NCBI GenBank assembly: GCA_015060625.1
Contig: SUYC01000004.1
Location: 186,001-250,000 of the forward strand
Origin: Xylanibacter ruminicola
GTDB taxonomy: Bacteria > Bacteroidota > Bacteroidia > Bacteroidales > Bacteroidaceae
Length of the DNA: 64,000 nucleotides
Reading direction: 5' to 3'
Part shown: positions 18,646 to 26,986 of the stretch, in pieces
How positions within the stretch are numbered: position 1 is the first letter of the stretch
Layout: each line of letters begins with the position of its first letter
Program-made: the position numbers and the translations under genes
The notes under the pieces: generated by a model
What the model was told of the DNA's origin: nothing
Seen by the model: only the letters and a program-made list of their open reading frames with translations
Databases searched by the model: none

Positions 18646-18653
18646 TATATTTG
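18646..18653 (+). promoter_or_regulatory. -7 box of mscL
   Basis: TATATTTG on the plus strand, giving a predicted 5' leader of about 150 bases before mscL that contains two short tandem arrays. No good -33 box is seen; the expected position falls in the gapA -7 box. Confidence 0.45.
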
Positions 18654-18674
18654 CATCATAAATCACTTAAAAAT

Positions 18675-18709
18675 AAAGTGAAAAGTGAAAAGCGAAAAGT
18701 GAAAAGTAT
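18675..18709. repeat. Heptanucleotide array in the mscL leader
   Basis: Five tandem 7-base units with consensus AAAGTGA (one AAAGCGA, last AAAGTAT). It is one of the family of 7-base arrays in this window. Confidence 0.85.
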
Positions 18710-18760
18710 CAAAATCGGCGGCCAAAAACCAATGATTGCAAAATACAGATTACAATTCGA

Positions 18761-18781
18761 ACATTGTACATTAAACATTAT
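18761..18781. repeat. Degenerate heptanucleotide array in the mscL leader
   Basis: Three 7-base units starting ACATT (ACATTGT, ACATTAA, ACATTAT), 27 bases before the mscL start. Confidence 0.55.
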
Positions 18782-18807
18782 ATCTAACAATTAAAAATTT
18801 AAAGCTT

Positions 18808-19203
18808 ATGGGATTAATCAAGGAATTCAAGGAGTTTGCCGTTAAGGGCAATGTGATGGACATGGCAGTGGGTGTTATCATCGGCGGTGCCTTTGGTAAG
18901 ATTGTCAGTTCGCTGGTTGACGATGTGCTAATGCCTCTGGTTGGTATGCTGACCGGCAATGTTGACTTTACCAGTCTGGCTTTCCAGATTGGCGAAGGCG
19001 AAGGGGCTGCTGTGCTGAAGTATGGCACCTTTATACAGAACGTGGTGGATTTCGTTATCGTGGCATTCTGTATCTTCTTGATGCTGAAGGGCATTAACAA
19101 GCTGAACCGCAAAAAGGAAGAGCCGGCTCCTGAGCCCGAGGCTCCTAAGGGACCCACGCAGGAAGAGCTGCTGGCTGAGATCAGAGACCTGCTGATGAAG
19201 TAA
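18808..19203 (+). CDS. mscL: Large-conductance mechanosensitive channel MscL
   Basis: A 131-residue inner-membrane protein that opens under membrane tension to release solutes during osmotic downshock. The N-terminal amphipathic helix [20 protein letters not shown], the pore helix [20 protein letters not shown], the second membrane helix [20 protein letters not shown] and a charged C-terminal bundle ([20 protein letters not shown]) match the family in order and length. It is monocistronic, with a long repeat-containing leader and a hairpin terminator shared with guaA. Confidence 0.97.
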   Translation: MGLIKEFKEFAVKGNVMDMAVGVIIGGAFGKIVSSLVDDVLMPLVGMLTGNVDFTSLAFQIGEGEGAAVLKYGTFIQNVVDFVIVAFCIFLMLKGINKLNRKKEEPAPEPEAPKGPTQEELLAEIRDLLMK

Positions 19204-19208
19204 CCAAC

Positions 19209-19240
19209 AAGAAAGCCCCGCCGCAAGGCGAGGCTTTCTT
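19209..19240. terminator. Bidirectional terminator between mscL and guaA
   Basis: The stem AAGAAAGCC...GGCTTTCTT, with an inner CGCC/GGCG and one mismatch, serves both convergent genes; both strands are T-rich at the 3' side. Confidence 0.75.
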
Positions 19241-19254
19241 CGTTGTTGTTGGTA

Positions 19255-20799
19255 TTATTCCCACTCGATAGTTGCGGGTGGTTTTGACGAGATATCGTAG
19301 CATACGCGGTTCACACCACGTACCTTATTAATAATCTCGTTGCTGACCTTGGCCATGAACTCGTAAGGCAGATGTGCCCAGTCGGCTGTCATCGCATCGG
19401 TACTGGTTACAGCGCGCAGGGCAACGGGGTGCTCGTAGGTACGCTCATCGCCCATCACACCTACACTGCGAACGGTGGAAAGCAGAATGGCACCTGCCTG
19501 CCATACCTGGTCGTAGAGCCCCCACTCGCGCAGGCCGCGGATATAGATATCGTCGGCATCCTGCAGGATACGCACCTTCTCGGGAGTGATGTCGCCCAGA
19601 ATACGTACGGCCAAACCTGGACCAGGGAAGGGGTGACGGGTAATTAGATGTTCAGGCATGCCCAACTGGCGACCGACACGACGAACCTCGTCCTTGAACA
19701 ACCACTTCAGGGGCTCGCACAACTGCAAGTGCATCTCCTTGGGCAGGCCGCCTACGTTGTGGTGACTCTTAATCACCTTACCTGTAATATTCAAACTCTC
19801 GATACGGTCGGGATAGATAGTGCCCTGAGCCAGCCACTTGGCATCGGTAATCTTCTTGGCCTCGGCATTAAACACCTCGACAAAGTCGCGACCAATAATC
19901 TTGCGCTTCTGCTCTGGATCGGTTACGCCTGCCAAATCGCTGAAGAACTTAGCGCTGGCATCAACACCTATCACATTCAGGCCCAGAACCTTGTAATCTT
20001 CCATCACCTGCTGGAACTCGTTCTTACGCAACATGCCATGATCGACAAAGATACAGGTAAGACGGTTGCCAATGGCCTTGTTGAGCAATACGGCAGCTAC
20101 CGACGAATCGACACCCCCCGAGAGGCCAAGGATGACGCGATCGTTGCCCAGCTGAGCCTTGAGTTCGGCTACTGTAGAATCGACAAACGAGGCGGCACTC
20201 CACTCCTGCTTTGAGCCACAGATATCAACCACGAAGTTCTGCAACAGCTGCTTGCCCTGAAGGGTGTGGAACACCTCGGGATGGAACTGCACAGCCCATA
20301 CGCCCTTGGTGTCAGGTGTTAGGTGTTTGGTGTTGGTGAATGCTGCGTTAACCACATCCTTAGTACTACCAATCACATCAAAGCCCTCGGGGATTGAGGT
20401 GATGGTGTCACCATGACTCATCCACACCTGCGAGTGCTGCTCAAAACCTTTGAACAGGGGGTTCGTGGTTTCGACAGTCTCAAGGTTGGCACGTCCATAC
20501 TCGCGAGAGTCAGCCTTTTCGACCTTACCACCCAGGGTGTGACTGATGAACTGAGCACCATAGCAGATGCCCAGCACTGGCACACGACCTACAAACTGCG
20601 ACAGATCGACCTTGAATGCCTCGGGGTCGTGAACTGAGTAGGGCGAACCACTCAGAATAACACCAATCACCGATGGGTCGTCTTTCGGAAATTTGTTGTA
20701 GGGCATAATCTCGCAGAAGGTGTCCAGCTCGCGCACACGACGGCCAATAAGCTGTGTGGTTTGCGAACCGAAGTCTAAAATAATAATCTTCTGTGTCAT
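19255..20799 (-). CDS. guaA: GMP synthase (glutamine-hydrolysing)
   Basis: A 514-residue enzyme converting XMP, ATP and glutamine to GMP. The class I amidotransferase domain is N-terminal (catalytic Cys in [13 protein letters not shown], His/Glu in [10 protein letters not shown]). The ATP pyrophosphatase domain follows (P-loop [15 protein letters not shown]), then the dimerisation domain ending [19 protein letters not shown] four-unit 7-base repeat (20308-20335) is translated as part of a loop, residues ~155-165 ([11 protein letters not shown]), just before the VQFHPE motif. It is probably co-transcribed with the nucleotidyltransferase gene upstream; the 43-base spacer is filled by another 7-base array. 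Confidence 0.97.
   Translation of the reverse strand: MTQKIIILDFGSQTTQLIGRRVRELDTFCEIMPYNKFPKDDPSVIGVILSGSPYSVHDPEAFKVDLSQFVGRVPVLGICYGAQFISHTLGGKVEKADSREYGRANLETVETTNPLFKGFEQHSQVWMSHGDTITSIPEGFDVIGSTKDVVNAAFTNTKHLTPDTKGVWAVQFHPEVFHTLQGKQLLQNFVVDICGSKQEWSAASFVDSTVAELKAQLGNDRVILGLSGGVDSSVAAVLLNKAIGNRLTCIFVDHGMLRKNEFQQVMEDYKVLGLNVIGVDASAKFFSDLAGVTDPEQKRKIIGRDFVEVFNAEAKKITDAKWLAQGTIYPDRIESLNITGKVIKSHHNVGGLPKEMHLQLCEPLKWLFKDEVRRVGRQLGMPEHLITRHPFPGPGLAVRILGDITPEKVRILQDADDIYIRGLREWGLYDQVWQAGAILLSTVRSVGVMGDERTYEHPVALRAVTSTDAMTADWAHLPYEFMAKVSNEIINKVRGVNRVCYDISSKPPATIEWE
20308..20335. repeat. In-frame heptanucleotide array inside guaA
   Basis: Four 7-base units, consensus GGTGTTN on the plus strand, inside guaA. 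They encode residues ~155-164 on the minus strand, in a variable loop of the amidotransferase domain. Confidence 0.85.
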
Positions 20800-20812
20800 A
20801 CTTATTTATATA

Positions 20813-20840
20813 AATTGATAATTGACAAGTGATAATTGAT
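20813..20840. repeat. Heptanucleotide array in the guaA-nucleotidyltransferase spacer
   Basis: Four units of AATTGAT/AATTGAC/AAGTGAT fill the gap between the nucleotidyltransferase stop (20843) and the guaA start (20799). Confidence 0.85.
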
Positions 20841-20842
20841 CA

Positions 20843-21598
20843 TTATAAGCCATCAATGAAGGCTTCGGCCTGATCGAGGGTGTCGAGTTTGCCTACATCC
20901 ATCAACCTCAGATCCTTGGCCTCGTAGCCGCGAATCAGATGCGTGCCACATGCCTTCAGATAGAAGTCCATGATAGGAAACTTATCGGGCCACTCATCAA
21001 GCAGTGGTACGAGTGATGGATGGAACACGTGGATGCCAGAGAAAGCGAGCTTTCTCAGAGTTGACAGTTGAGAGTTCTTGCTTGTTGCAAGCGGCGGAGC
21101 CGAGCGGAGAGTTGAGAGATTACCTTTCACCTGGCCGGTTTCGATGTTGGTCCAGCCGTGCAGGCGCATCTCGTCGTCGAACATCAGATAGCGCTTGGTC
21201 TGGCGCTGGCTCACCACCAGCAAGGGCTCATCCATGGGCAGCGCCTCGAGGTCGAGATTGCTCAGGATATCCACATTATGAATCAGGATGGGCTCGGCAG
21301 GGTCGAACAGTGGCAATGCTTTTTTGATGCCACCACCTGTTTCGAGCAGCGCGCTGGTTTCGTCGCTGATACGGATATCCAAGCCAAAATTTTGATTTTC
21401 TTCGAGATAGGCGACTATCTGATTGGCAAAGTGGTGAACATTTACCACAATGCGCTCATAACCAGTACCTTTAAGTTTTTGTATTACATGCCAAATGAGC
21501 GGCTGCCCCCCTACCCTCACCAGTGCCTTTGGCATGGTGTCGGTTAGCGGCTTGAGACGAGTGCCAAGCCCTGCGGCAAATATCATCGCTTGCTTCAT
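20843..21598 (-). CDS. Sugar-phosphate nucleotidyltransferase (MurU / mannose-1-phosphate guanylyltransferase-like)
   Basis: A 251-residue cytoplasmic protein, starting at MKQAMIFAAGLG; an ATG three codons upstream is also possible. The nucleotide-binding signature AAGLGTRLKPLTDTMPKALV and VNVHHFANQIVAYL, then ETGGGIKKALPLF and HNVDILSNLDL (metal-binding Asp), place it in the NTP-transferase family, closest in style to MurU-like MurNAc-1-phosphate or mannose-1-phosphate transferases. An insert of about 23 residues (NLSTLRSAPPL to QLSTLRKLAF), encoded by repeats at 21057-21121, sits before the conserved FSGIHVFHP strand. The substrate cannot be fixed from sequence. Confidence 0.82.
   Translation of the reverse strand: MKQAMIFAAGLGTRLKPLTDTMPKALVRVGGQPLIWHVIQKLKGTGYERIVVNVHHFANQIVAYLEENQNFGLDIRISDETSALLETGGGIKKALPLFDPAEPILIHNVDILSNLDLEALPMDEPLLVVSQRQTKRYLMFDDEMRLHGWTNIETGQVKGNLSTLRSAPPLATSKNSQLSTLRKLAFSGIHVFHPSLVPLLDEWPDKFPIMDFYLKACGTHLIRGYEAKDLRLMDVGKLDTLDQAEAFIDGL
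21057..21121. repeat. In-frame composite repeat inside the nucleotidyltransferase gene
   Basis: Three 7-base units (AGAGTTG type, 21057-21077) and two more (21108-21121) flank a 30-base GC-rich segment that starts with a small palindrome (GCTTG-TTG-CAAGC at 21080-21092). The whole block is translated without a frameshift. Confidence 0.75.
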
Positions 21599-21625
21599 TC
21601 GGCGCACTATGCTTTATTTGGGTTG

Positions 21626-21633
21626 CAAAGGTA
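21626..21633 (-). promoter_or_regulatory. -7 box of the nucleotidyltransferase-guaA operon
   Basis: TACCTTTG on the minus strand, about 28 bases before the start at 21598. The -33 region lies in the T-rich tail of the preceding terminator and has no exact TTTG. Confidence 0.6.
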
Positions 21634-21650
21634 GCACTTTTTTCGGAGAT

Positions 21651-21690
21651 AAAAGAAAGATTGCCCCAAAATATTTCATTTGGAGCAATC
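21651..21690 (-). terminator. Terminator of the outer-membrane beta-barrel gene
   Basis: The stem 21659-21670 with 21679-21690 pairs 11 of 12 positions, with an 8-base loop. On the minus strand it is followed by TTTCTTTT. Confidence 0.75.
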
Positions 21691-21717
21691 TTTCTCTCTT
21701 TAAATCCTATTTCAAAT

Positions 21718-24660
21718 TCAGAACATGCGTGGGCCGCCAAAGCCTCCACCACGGGGACCACGACCCATACCACCGCCGAAGCCGCCACGGCCACCACGGC
21801 CACCAGGACCACCAGGGCCACCAAAGCCACCCTGACGTCCGGCCTTACCTCCAAACAGGTTCAGACGATAGATCACGTGCAGCATGGCATAGCTGGTGAT
21901 GGCATTATACTCGGTATCGCTACGCATCATGGCTGATACGGTGCTTGAGATCGTTGACTGATTGTGCAGGATATCATAGAGCTGCAGCGAGATGGTGAGT
22001 GGTCGGCCGCGCAGGAAGCTCTGTGAGAGCTGGGCATTCCAGATAAGCTCGTTGGTGTTCATCGAGGCATCATAGTAACCGCGACGACTCTGCATATTCA
22101 TGTTGGTGGTGAGCGAGGTGCCCCAAGGTGCAGTCACGCCAACCATACCACCATAAGAGAACTGCCAGGTGTCCAAGTTATTGCTGGCTTGCAGTTCACT
22201 GCGGTTGCGGTTGTAGTTGACCGATCCGTTGAGCTCAATCTCCAACCAGTCGTTACGATAGCTGGCAGCCAGTCGCTCCATCACGGTTGTGGTCTTGGTC
22301 ACCGACTTGGCATCGCTGGTACCATCGTTCACGAAACCCACATTGTGCACATAACCGAAGTTGGTAAAGGTGTTCACATTGAAGTAGCCGGCTGAGTCGA
22401 TGGCCGTATTAAACATAAAGCCCACGTTGGCATTCCAGTTGCCGTTCACGTTCTCAGGGCGCGAAATGCGCTTTCCGCCCTCCAGGAAAGTGATCTTATT
22501 GGCAATAGAGTTAGCGGTCGTCGAGAAGTTTACAAACGTCATCACCGCACGCTGATGCTTCTGGAAATAATCATTATAGAAGAGGTTGAAGTTCTGACGG
22601 AACGAAGGCTTCAGACCAGGGTTACCCTTCTGAATGTTCAGAGGGTCGCTATCATCGGTGACATCCAGCAGGTCGCTCATCGAGGGCTGACTGGTATTGG
22701 CGCGATAGGTGAAGCGCAACTGTCCTGTCTCCGACTTCTTCCAACGGAAGTCCATCGTTGGTGCAAAGTTGGTGACGGTACGTGTGGTATCAGAGTGGAT
22801 GCCATGGAAATCCTGGATGAAGTGCGACTTCTGCGGCACCATCTGCACACCCACATTAAAGGTGTAGGCCTTGCGCACGATGCGCAGCATCACCTCGGCA
22901 GTATGGATATAGTTCTGGTATTCCGAGTAGCGGCTCAGGTTGTCGCTACGATAAGGGTCGAGCGATGTGATATGCCCAAACTGCGACACATAGCTGTCCC
23001 AAGAGCGATAGCCACCATCCCACATAGCAACAGGCAGGATTTCGCTGAAATCGTAAGTGCCACGGTCGCTCTTCTGGAAACGATACTGATACTGGTAGCT
23101 GAACTGCAGATAGGTGCGAGGCAGAATAGGCTCACTATAGGTGATACGCGCACTGTAGTTCCAGTTCTTGGTTGGGGTGATAGAATAGCGGTTGATGGTG
23201 TCGCCACCATTCACTACACCGAGCGTATAATATCTCAACAGACTGTTGGATATCGACTTGCTGTCGCCATCGCTCCATCCTGCATTCACACGCAGCGTGA
23301 TGTTTCGGCCATTATTGCTCAAGCGACGGTTAAACTGGAGCATACCATTCAGATTCTTGGTATTGCTATATGACACGCTCTGCTGTGAACGGTCGTTGAC
23401 AAGGATATCCTTCAACTTATCCAACTGGTCCAGTGGGGTAACGATACCGGCAATATCATAGGGATTGCTGTTAAATGTAGCCTCGTCGCCCATATTATTA
23501 CCATCAGAAGAATTCATGCTGAAGTTAGGACGGAACATGATGTTGGTCATCGTGTCGGGCGTCCACTCCAAGCGCATCTGGGCATTCCAGTTGTTTGAAC
23601 GCGTGAAGTTCTGCGAGATATTATTTCCGAACTGCGAGGTAGCACCATTCACAAACGTCTCACTGGTACGCTTTGAGAAGGCATCGCCATCGCTGTGGTT
23701 CCAGCGCACACTACCATCCAACTTCAGTTTACCCGTCTTCTCGTAGTTCAGGTTCACACCAGTCATCTTATTGGCTGTCAGACCTTGGCGCCCGCCACCC
23801 CAGCGACCGCCACCGCCACCGCCAGGGAATCCCATGTCGTTGGTGTTGTTGGCATTGGTCATCAGGAACACCTTGAAGTCGTTCTGCATCACGCCCCCGA
23901 AGATACGTCCCGCATAACGGTCCTTGGTACCGGCAGCCAGGTCGGCATTCACCATGATACCCTTGTTCATACCCTGCTTGATACCAAAGTCGAGCACCGT
24001 CTCTTCTTCGCCATCCTCGATACCTGATACACGGGCCAGGTCGCTCTGCTTGTCGTAAGCCTTAATGCGGTCGATGATATTGGTTGGCAGGTTCTTTATG
24101 GCAGTCTTGGTGTCGCCTGTCATAAACTCCTTACCATCCACCAGAATCTTCTTCACCTCCTTACCATTAATCTTAATCGTACCATCGTCGCTCACTTCGG
24201 CACCTGGCAGGCGCTTCACCAGCTCCTCAACCACCGACCCCTCGGGCGTGCGGAAGGCTGCTGCATTATATACAAAGGTGTCGGCCTTCAGCGTCACCTT
24301 CGAGGCACGCGCTGTAACGGTAGCACCCTTCAGCATAATAGCATCGGGCGACAGCGAGATGGTGCCGGCATTTAAGCCCTTGCCATCCTTCAAGGTAATT
24401 TTCTTGGTGTAGGTCTTAAATCCTACATAGGTAATCTTGAGGGTGAAAGTACCATCACTGGGGACTGTTACACGGAAAGCACCATCAGTATTGGTGACCC
24501 CATTGGCCACAACTTTCTCGCCTGAGAGAATTGAGGCGGTGGCCTGAATAACAGCATCCTGTGTATCCTGCTCAATCACTTTACCCGAAACCACGCGTTG
24601 TGCGTGTACCGACAATACCGTAAAAGATACGGCCATCATGAATAGTAATAATCTTCTCAT
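21718..24660 (-). CDS. Outer-membrane beta-barrel (TonB receptor-like) protein with glycine-rich C-terminal tail
   Basis: A 980-residue protein with a signal peptide (cleavage near residue 21, VHAQ). A CarboxypepD_reg-like Ig domain follows (GKVIEQDTQDAVIQATASIL to TYVGFKTYTKKI), then a plug-like region (LVKRLPGAEVSDDGTIKING, KEVKKILVDGKEFMTGD, LPTNIIDRIKAYDKQSD) and an OMP_b-brl_3-type barrel. The last barrel-like strand (YAMLHVIYRLNLFGG) is followed by ~45 residues made almost only of Gly, Arg, Pro and Phe, ending PRMF. A second Gly-rich loop (FPGGGGGGRWGGGRQG) lies near residues 280-297. The function is unknown: these proteins may be receptors or biogenesis factors, and no SusD partner is adjacent. 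No TonB box was recognised. Confidence 0.85.
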   Translation of the reverse strand: MRRLLLFMMAVSFTVLSVHAQRVVSGKVIEQDTQDAVIQATASILSGEKVVANGVTNTDGAFRVTVPSDGTFTLKITYVGFKTYTKKITLKDGKGLNAGTISLSPDAIMLKGATVTARASKVTLKADTFVYNAAAFRTPEGSVVEELVKRLPGAEVSDDGTIKINGKEVKKILVDGKEFMTGDTKTAIKNLPTNIIDRIKAYDKQSDLARVSGIEDGEEETVLDFGIKQGMNKGIMVNADLAAGTKDRYAGRIFGGVMQNDFKVFLMTNANNTNDMGFPGGGGGGRWGGGRQGLTANKMTGVNLNYEKTGKLKLDGSVRWNHSDGDAFSKRTSETFVNGATSQFGNNISQNFTRSNNWNAQMRLEWTPDTMTNIMFRPNFSMNSSDGNNMGDEATFNSNPYDIAGIVTPLDQLDKLKDILVNDRSQQSVSYSNTKNLNGMLQFNRRLSNNGRNITLRVNAGWSDGDSKSISNSLLRYYTLGVVNGGDTINRYSITPTKNWNYSARITYSEPILPRTYLQFSYQYQYRFQKSDRGTYDFSEILPVAMWDGGYRSWDSYVSQFGHITSLDPYRSDNLSRYSEYQNYIHTAEVMLRIVRKAYTFNVGVQMVPQKSHFIQDFHGIHSDTTRTVTNFAPTMDFRWKKSETGQLRFTYRANTSQPSMSDLLDVTDDSDPLNIQKGNPGLKPSFRQNFNLFYNDYFQKHQRAVMTFVNFSTTANSIANKITFLEGGKRISRPENVNGNWNANVGFMFNTAIDSAGYFNVNTFTNFGYVHNVGFVNDGTSDAKSVTKTTTVMERLAASYRNDWLEIELNGSVNYNRNRSELQASNNLDTWQFSYGGMVGVTAPWGTSLTTNMNMQSRRGYYDASMNTNELIWNAQLSQSFLRGRPLTISLQLYDILHNQSTISSTVSAMMRSDTEYNAITSYAMLHVIYRLNLFGGKAGRQGGFGGPGGPGGRGGRGGFGGGMGRGPRGGGFGGPRMF

Positions 24661-24742
24661 TGTTACTTTTTTCTACGTTTTTTTGAAAGTTTGACGCCTT
24701 TTCAAAAAAAAAGTTTAACCCAGAGGCTATTTTTTTGTGATA

Positions 24743-24776
24743 TTTGTTACGTTTTAAAAAAATTATGTTACCTTTG
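24743..24776 (+). promoter_or_regulatory. Promoter of aroB
   Basis: TTTG at 24743-24746 and TACCTTTG at 24769-24776, with 22 bases between them. Transcription should start about 33 bases before the aroB ATG. Confidence 0.65.
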
Positions 24777-24815
24777 CACACAGAAAAAAATTAAAAGTCA
24801 ACTACGGCACCAACA

Positions 24816-25865
24816 ATGAGCCCACAAAAAGTTGTCATATCAGAAGAGTTGAATCGTACACTTACCGAAGCAATAGATGAGTGTGAACACGATAAGGTTT
24901 TCGTCCTGGCCGACGAGACCACAGCTGAGTGCTGTCTGCCCGTCATCCAGAAGTGTGATGATTTGGCAGGCGCAAAGCTGATTGTGATTAAGGCAACTGA
25001 TACGCATAAGAATCTGGATTCGCTGAGCCACGTTTGGCAAATGCTGAGCGAAGGCGGCGCCACACGTCACACCTTATTAATAAATATAGGCGGTGGCATG
25101 GTGACCGACTTAGGTGGATTTGCTGCCTCGACTTTCAAGCGTGGCATCAACTACATCAATATCCCCACCACCCTACTCTCGATGGTTGACGCATCGGTAG
25201 GTGGAAAGACTGGCATCAATTTCTTAGGTTTGAAAAACGAGATTGGCGTGTTCAACAATGCCAAGAGCGTGATTCTGGACACTGAATTCCTGAAAACCCT
25301 GGATACAGAGAACATGCTTTCGGGCTATGCCGAGATGCTGAAACACGGACTGATTTCGGACGCAAAGATGCTGGGCGAACTGCTCGCATTTGATATCGAG
25401 CAGCCCGATCTGGTACAGCTCAAGCGCATGGTGGCCGAGTCGGTAGCTGTAAAACAGCGTATCGTAACAGAAGATCCCACAGAAAAGGGCATCCGCAAGG
25501 CACTGAACTTAGGTCATACCGCTGGTCATGCCTTCGAATCGTTCGCCCTGAAGCACAAACCCGTACTGCACGGCTATGCTGTGGCATGGGGACTGATCGT
25601 AGAGCTGTATCTAAGTGCCATCAAGACGGGATTCCCTACCGACAAGATGCGCCAGACAGTAAGATTCATTCTGGATCACTACGGAAAAATGACAATTACG
25701 TGCGATGATTACCCCACCCTGCTGGAGCTGATGACGCACGACAAGAAAAATATAGCCGGCATCATAAACTTCACGCTATTGGGAGGTGTAGGCGACATCC
25801 TCATCGACCAAACGGCCACGAAGGAAGAGATTTATGAAGCATTCGACTTCTATCGAGAAAGTTGA
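24816..25865 (+). CDS. aroB: 3-Dehydroquinate synthase
   Basis: A 349-residue NAD- and metal-dependent enzyme of the shikimate pathway that cyclises DAHP to 3-dehydroquinate. Family motifs are INIGGGMVTDLGGFAASTFKRG (NAD binding), INIPTTLLSMVDASVGGKTG, GYAEMLKHGLISD, NLGHTAGHAFES (metal-binding His) and VLHGYAVAWGL. The start ATG follows the promoter at the expected distance. Chorismate made through this pathway would feed MenF in the adjacent, convergent men operon. It is monocistronic with a clear terminator. Confidence 0.97.
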   Translation: MSPQKVVISEELNRTLTEAIDECEHDKVFVLADETTAECCLPVIQKCDDLAGAKLIVIKATDTHKNLDSLSHVWQMLSEGGATRHTLLINIGGGMVTDLGGFAASTFKRGINYINIPTTLLSMVDASVGGKTGINFLGLKNEIGVFNNAKSVILDTEFLKTLDTENMLSGYAEMLKHGLISDAKMLGELLAFDIEQPDLVQLKRMVAESVAVKQRIVTEDPTEKGIRKALNLGHTAGHAFESFALKHKPVLHGYAVAWGLIVELYLSAIKTGFPTDKMRQTVRFILDHYGKMTITCDDYPTLLELMTHDKKNIAGIINFTLLGGVGDILIDQTATKEEIYEAFDFYRES

Positions 25866-25929
25866 TACTGGTTGTTAAAAGAGAACCAATTCAACTTAAT
25901 AGACCTAATCGTATTACTAACTAATCAGA

Positions 25930-25966
25930 GTAGGACTGCTCGCGAGAGTAGTCCTATTCACTTTTT
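25930..25966 (+). terminator. aroB terminator
   Basis: A 12-bp stem (25930-25941 with 25946-25957, two G-U pairs) closed by a GCGA tetraloop and followed by TTCACTTTTT. Confidence 0.8.
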
Positions 25967-26007
25967 AGATAAAAATCTGTTCTTATGTTCTTATTATCTA
26001 AACAATC
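25964..26007. repeat. men-operon repeat at the menE end, with inverted partner
   Basis: The unit at 25987-26007 (core TTCTTATTATCTAAA) contains the menE stop codon. A 9-base inverted partner TTTAGATAA at 25964-25972 pairs with TTATCTAAA at 25994-26002. Related units are at 26967-26986 and 31385-31444. Confidence 0.7.
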
Positions 26008-26966
26008 AGGTCGAGGATTTTTTTGCGGGCTGGTTTACCTGTTTCTGTTAATGGAATCTTGTCGATATGCAAGTAAACCTTGGGCTGATGATACTTGGGC
26101 AGCACCTTCTCGCACACTGCTTTTGCCTCGGCCGTATCGCCCTCGGTCAGCAGTACCACTATCTCACCAAACTTCTCATCTTTACGCTTGCTTATTATAT
26201 AAGGTACGCGCATGTACTTTTTTAAACACGTCTCCACCTCCTCCATCTGTATCTTGATACCACCAGAGCATATCACATTATCCTTGCGACCAAGAATGCG
26301 AAACCTGCCATCGGGCTTCAGCTCAACAATATCGTTGGTTGTCAGCGTCTGGACACATACCTCTGGGGCATCAATCACCAAACAGCCCTCGCTGGTGGTA
26401 CTGAGTTTTACGGTGCGAAAAGGGGTGTACCACTCTGAAGCCTCTGGTCCGCTGATACGACGCAAGGCAATATGCGAGAGTGTCTCCGTCATGCCATAGG
26501 TGCTCCACACAGCATGGGGGAAGGTGCGCAGCTCGGCCTCTATAGCCTCGTCAATAGCACCACCACCAATAATCAGGTGGCGAATCTGCATCAACCGTTC
26601 ACGCTCTTCGGGCACCTGCAACGAGTTATACACCTGCATCGGAACCATAGCAGCGAAAGAGAGTGGAGAGTGGAGAGTGGAGAGTTGGGAGTTATTTAGC
26701 GGATGTCCACTGGGGGGCACTTCAATCAATTTCAGGCCACGCTCTATCGAGCGCACCACCATCATCTTACCAGCAATATAATCAGTACTCATACAGAGCA
26801 GTGCCGTGTCGCCGGCCTTCAATCCCAGGAAATCGCAAGTGATGCGCGCCGAATTCAGCATCCTGCGTTTCTCCACCAGCATACGTTTGGGCTCACCCGT
26901 ACTCCCTGAGGTCTTCACCTCCACATACTCCGAATCATTATTCCACTCGTCTAAAAAATTACTCAT
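25998..26966 (-). CDS. menE: o-Succinylbenzoate-CoA ligase
   Basis: A 322-residue AMP-forming acyl-CoA synthetase that activates o-succinylbenzoate in menaquinone synthesis. Start chosen at MSNFLDEWNND (26966), 7 bases after the menC stop; a longer frame would run back into menC. Motifs: the ATP loop KTSGSTGEPKRMLVEKRRM, WSTYGMTETLSHIALR, GRFRILGRKDNVICSGGIKI and a final PLTETGKPARKKI with the catalytic Lys. It is short for the family (about 450-490 in many bacteria), being reduced in the N-terminal part as in other Bacteroidetes. A 35-base 7-mer array encodes residues ~91-103 (NNSQLSTLHSPLS). Confidence 0.93.
   Translation of the reverse strand: MSNFLDEWNNDSEYVEVKTSGSTGEPKRMLVEKRRMLNSARITCDFLGLKAGDTALLCMSTDYIAGKMMVVRSIERGLKLIEVPPSGHPLNNSQLSTLHSPLSFAAMVPMQVYNSLQVPEERERLMQIRHLIIGGGAIDEAIEAELRTFPHAVWSTYGMTETLSHIALRRISGPEASEWYTPFRTVKLSTTSEGCLVIDAPEVCVQTLTTNDIVELKPDGRFRILGRKDNVICSGGIKIQMEEVETCLKKYMRVPYIISKRKDEKFGEIVVLLTEGDTAEAKAVCEKVLPKYHQPKVYLHIDKIPLTETGKPARKKILDLIV
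26659..26693. repeat. In-frame heptanucleotide array inside menE
   Basis: Five 7-base units, consensus GAGAGTG on the plus strand (the last two degenerate), encoding residues ~91-103 of MenE. Confidence 0.85.
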
Positions 26967-26986
26967 GTTCTTTTTATCTAAGAAAC
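26967..26986. repeat. men-operon repeat at the menC/menE junction
   Basis: The 20-base unit GTTCTTTTTATCTAAGAAAC spans the menC stop codon (26974-26976) and ends just upstream of the menE ATG. It is related to the units at the menE end and inside menF. Confidence 0.7.
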
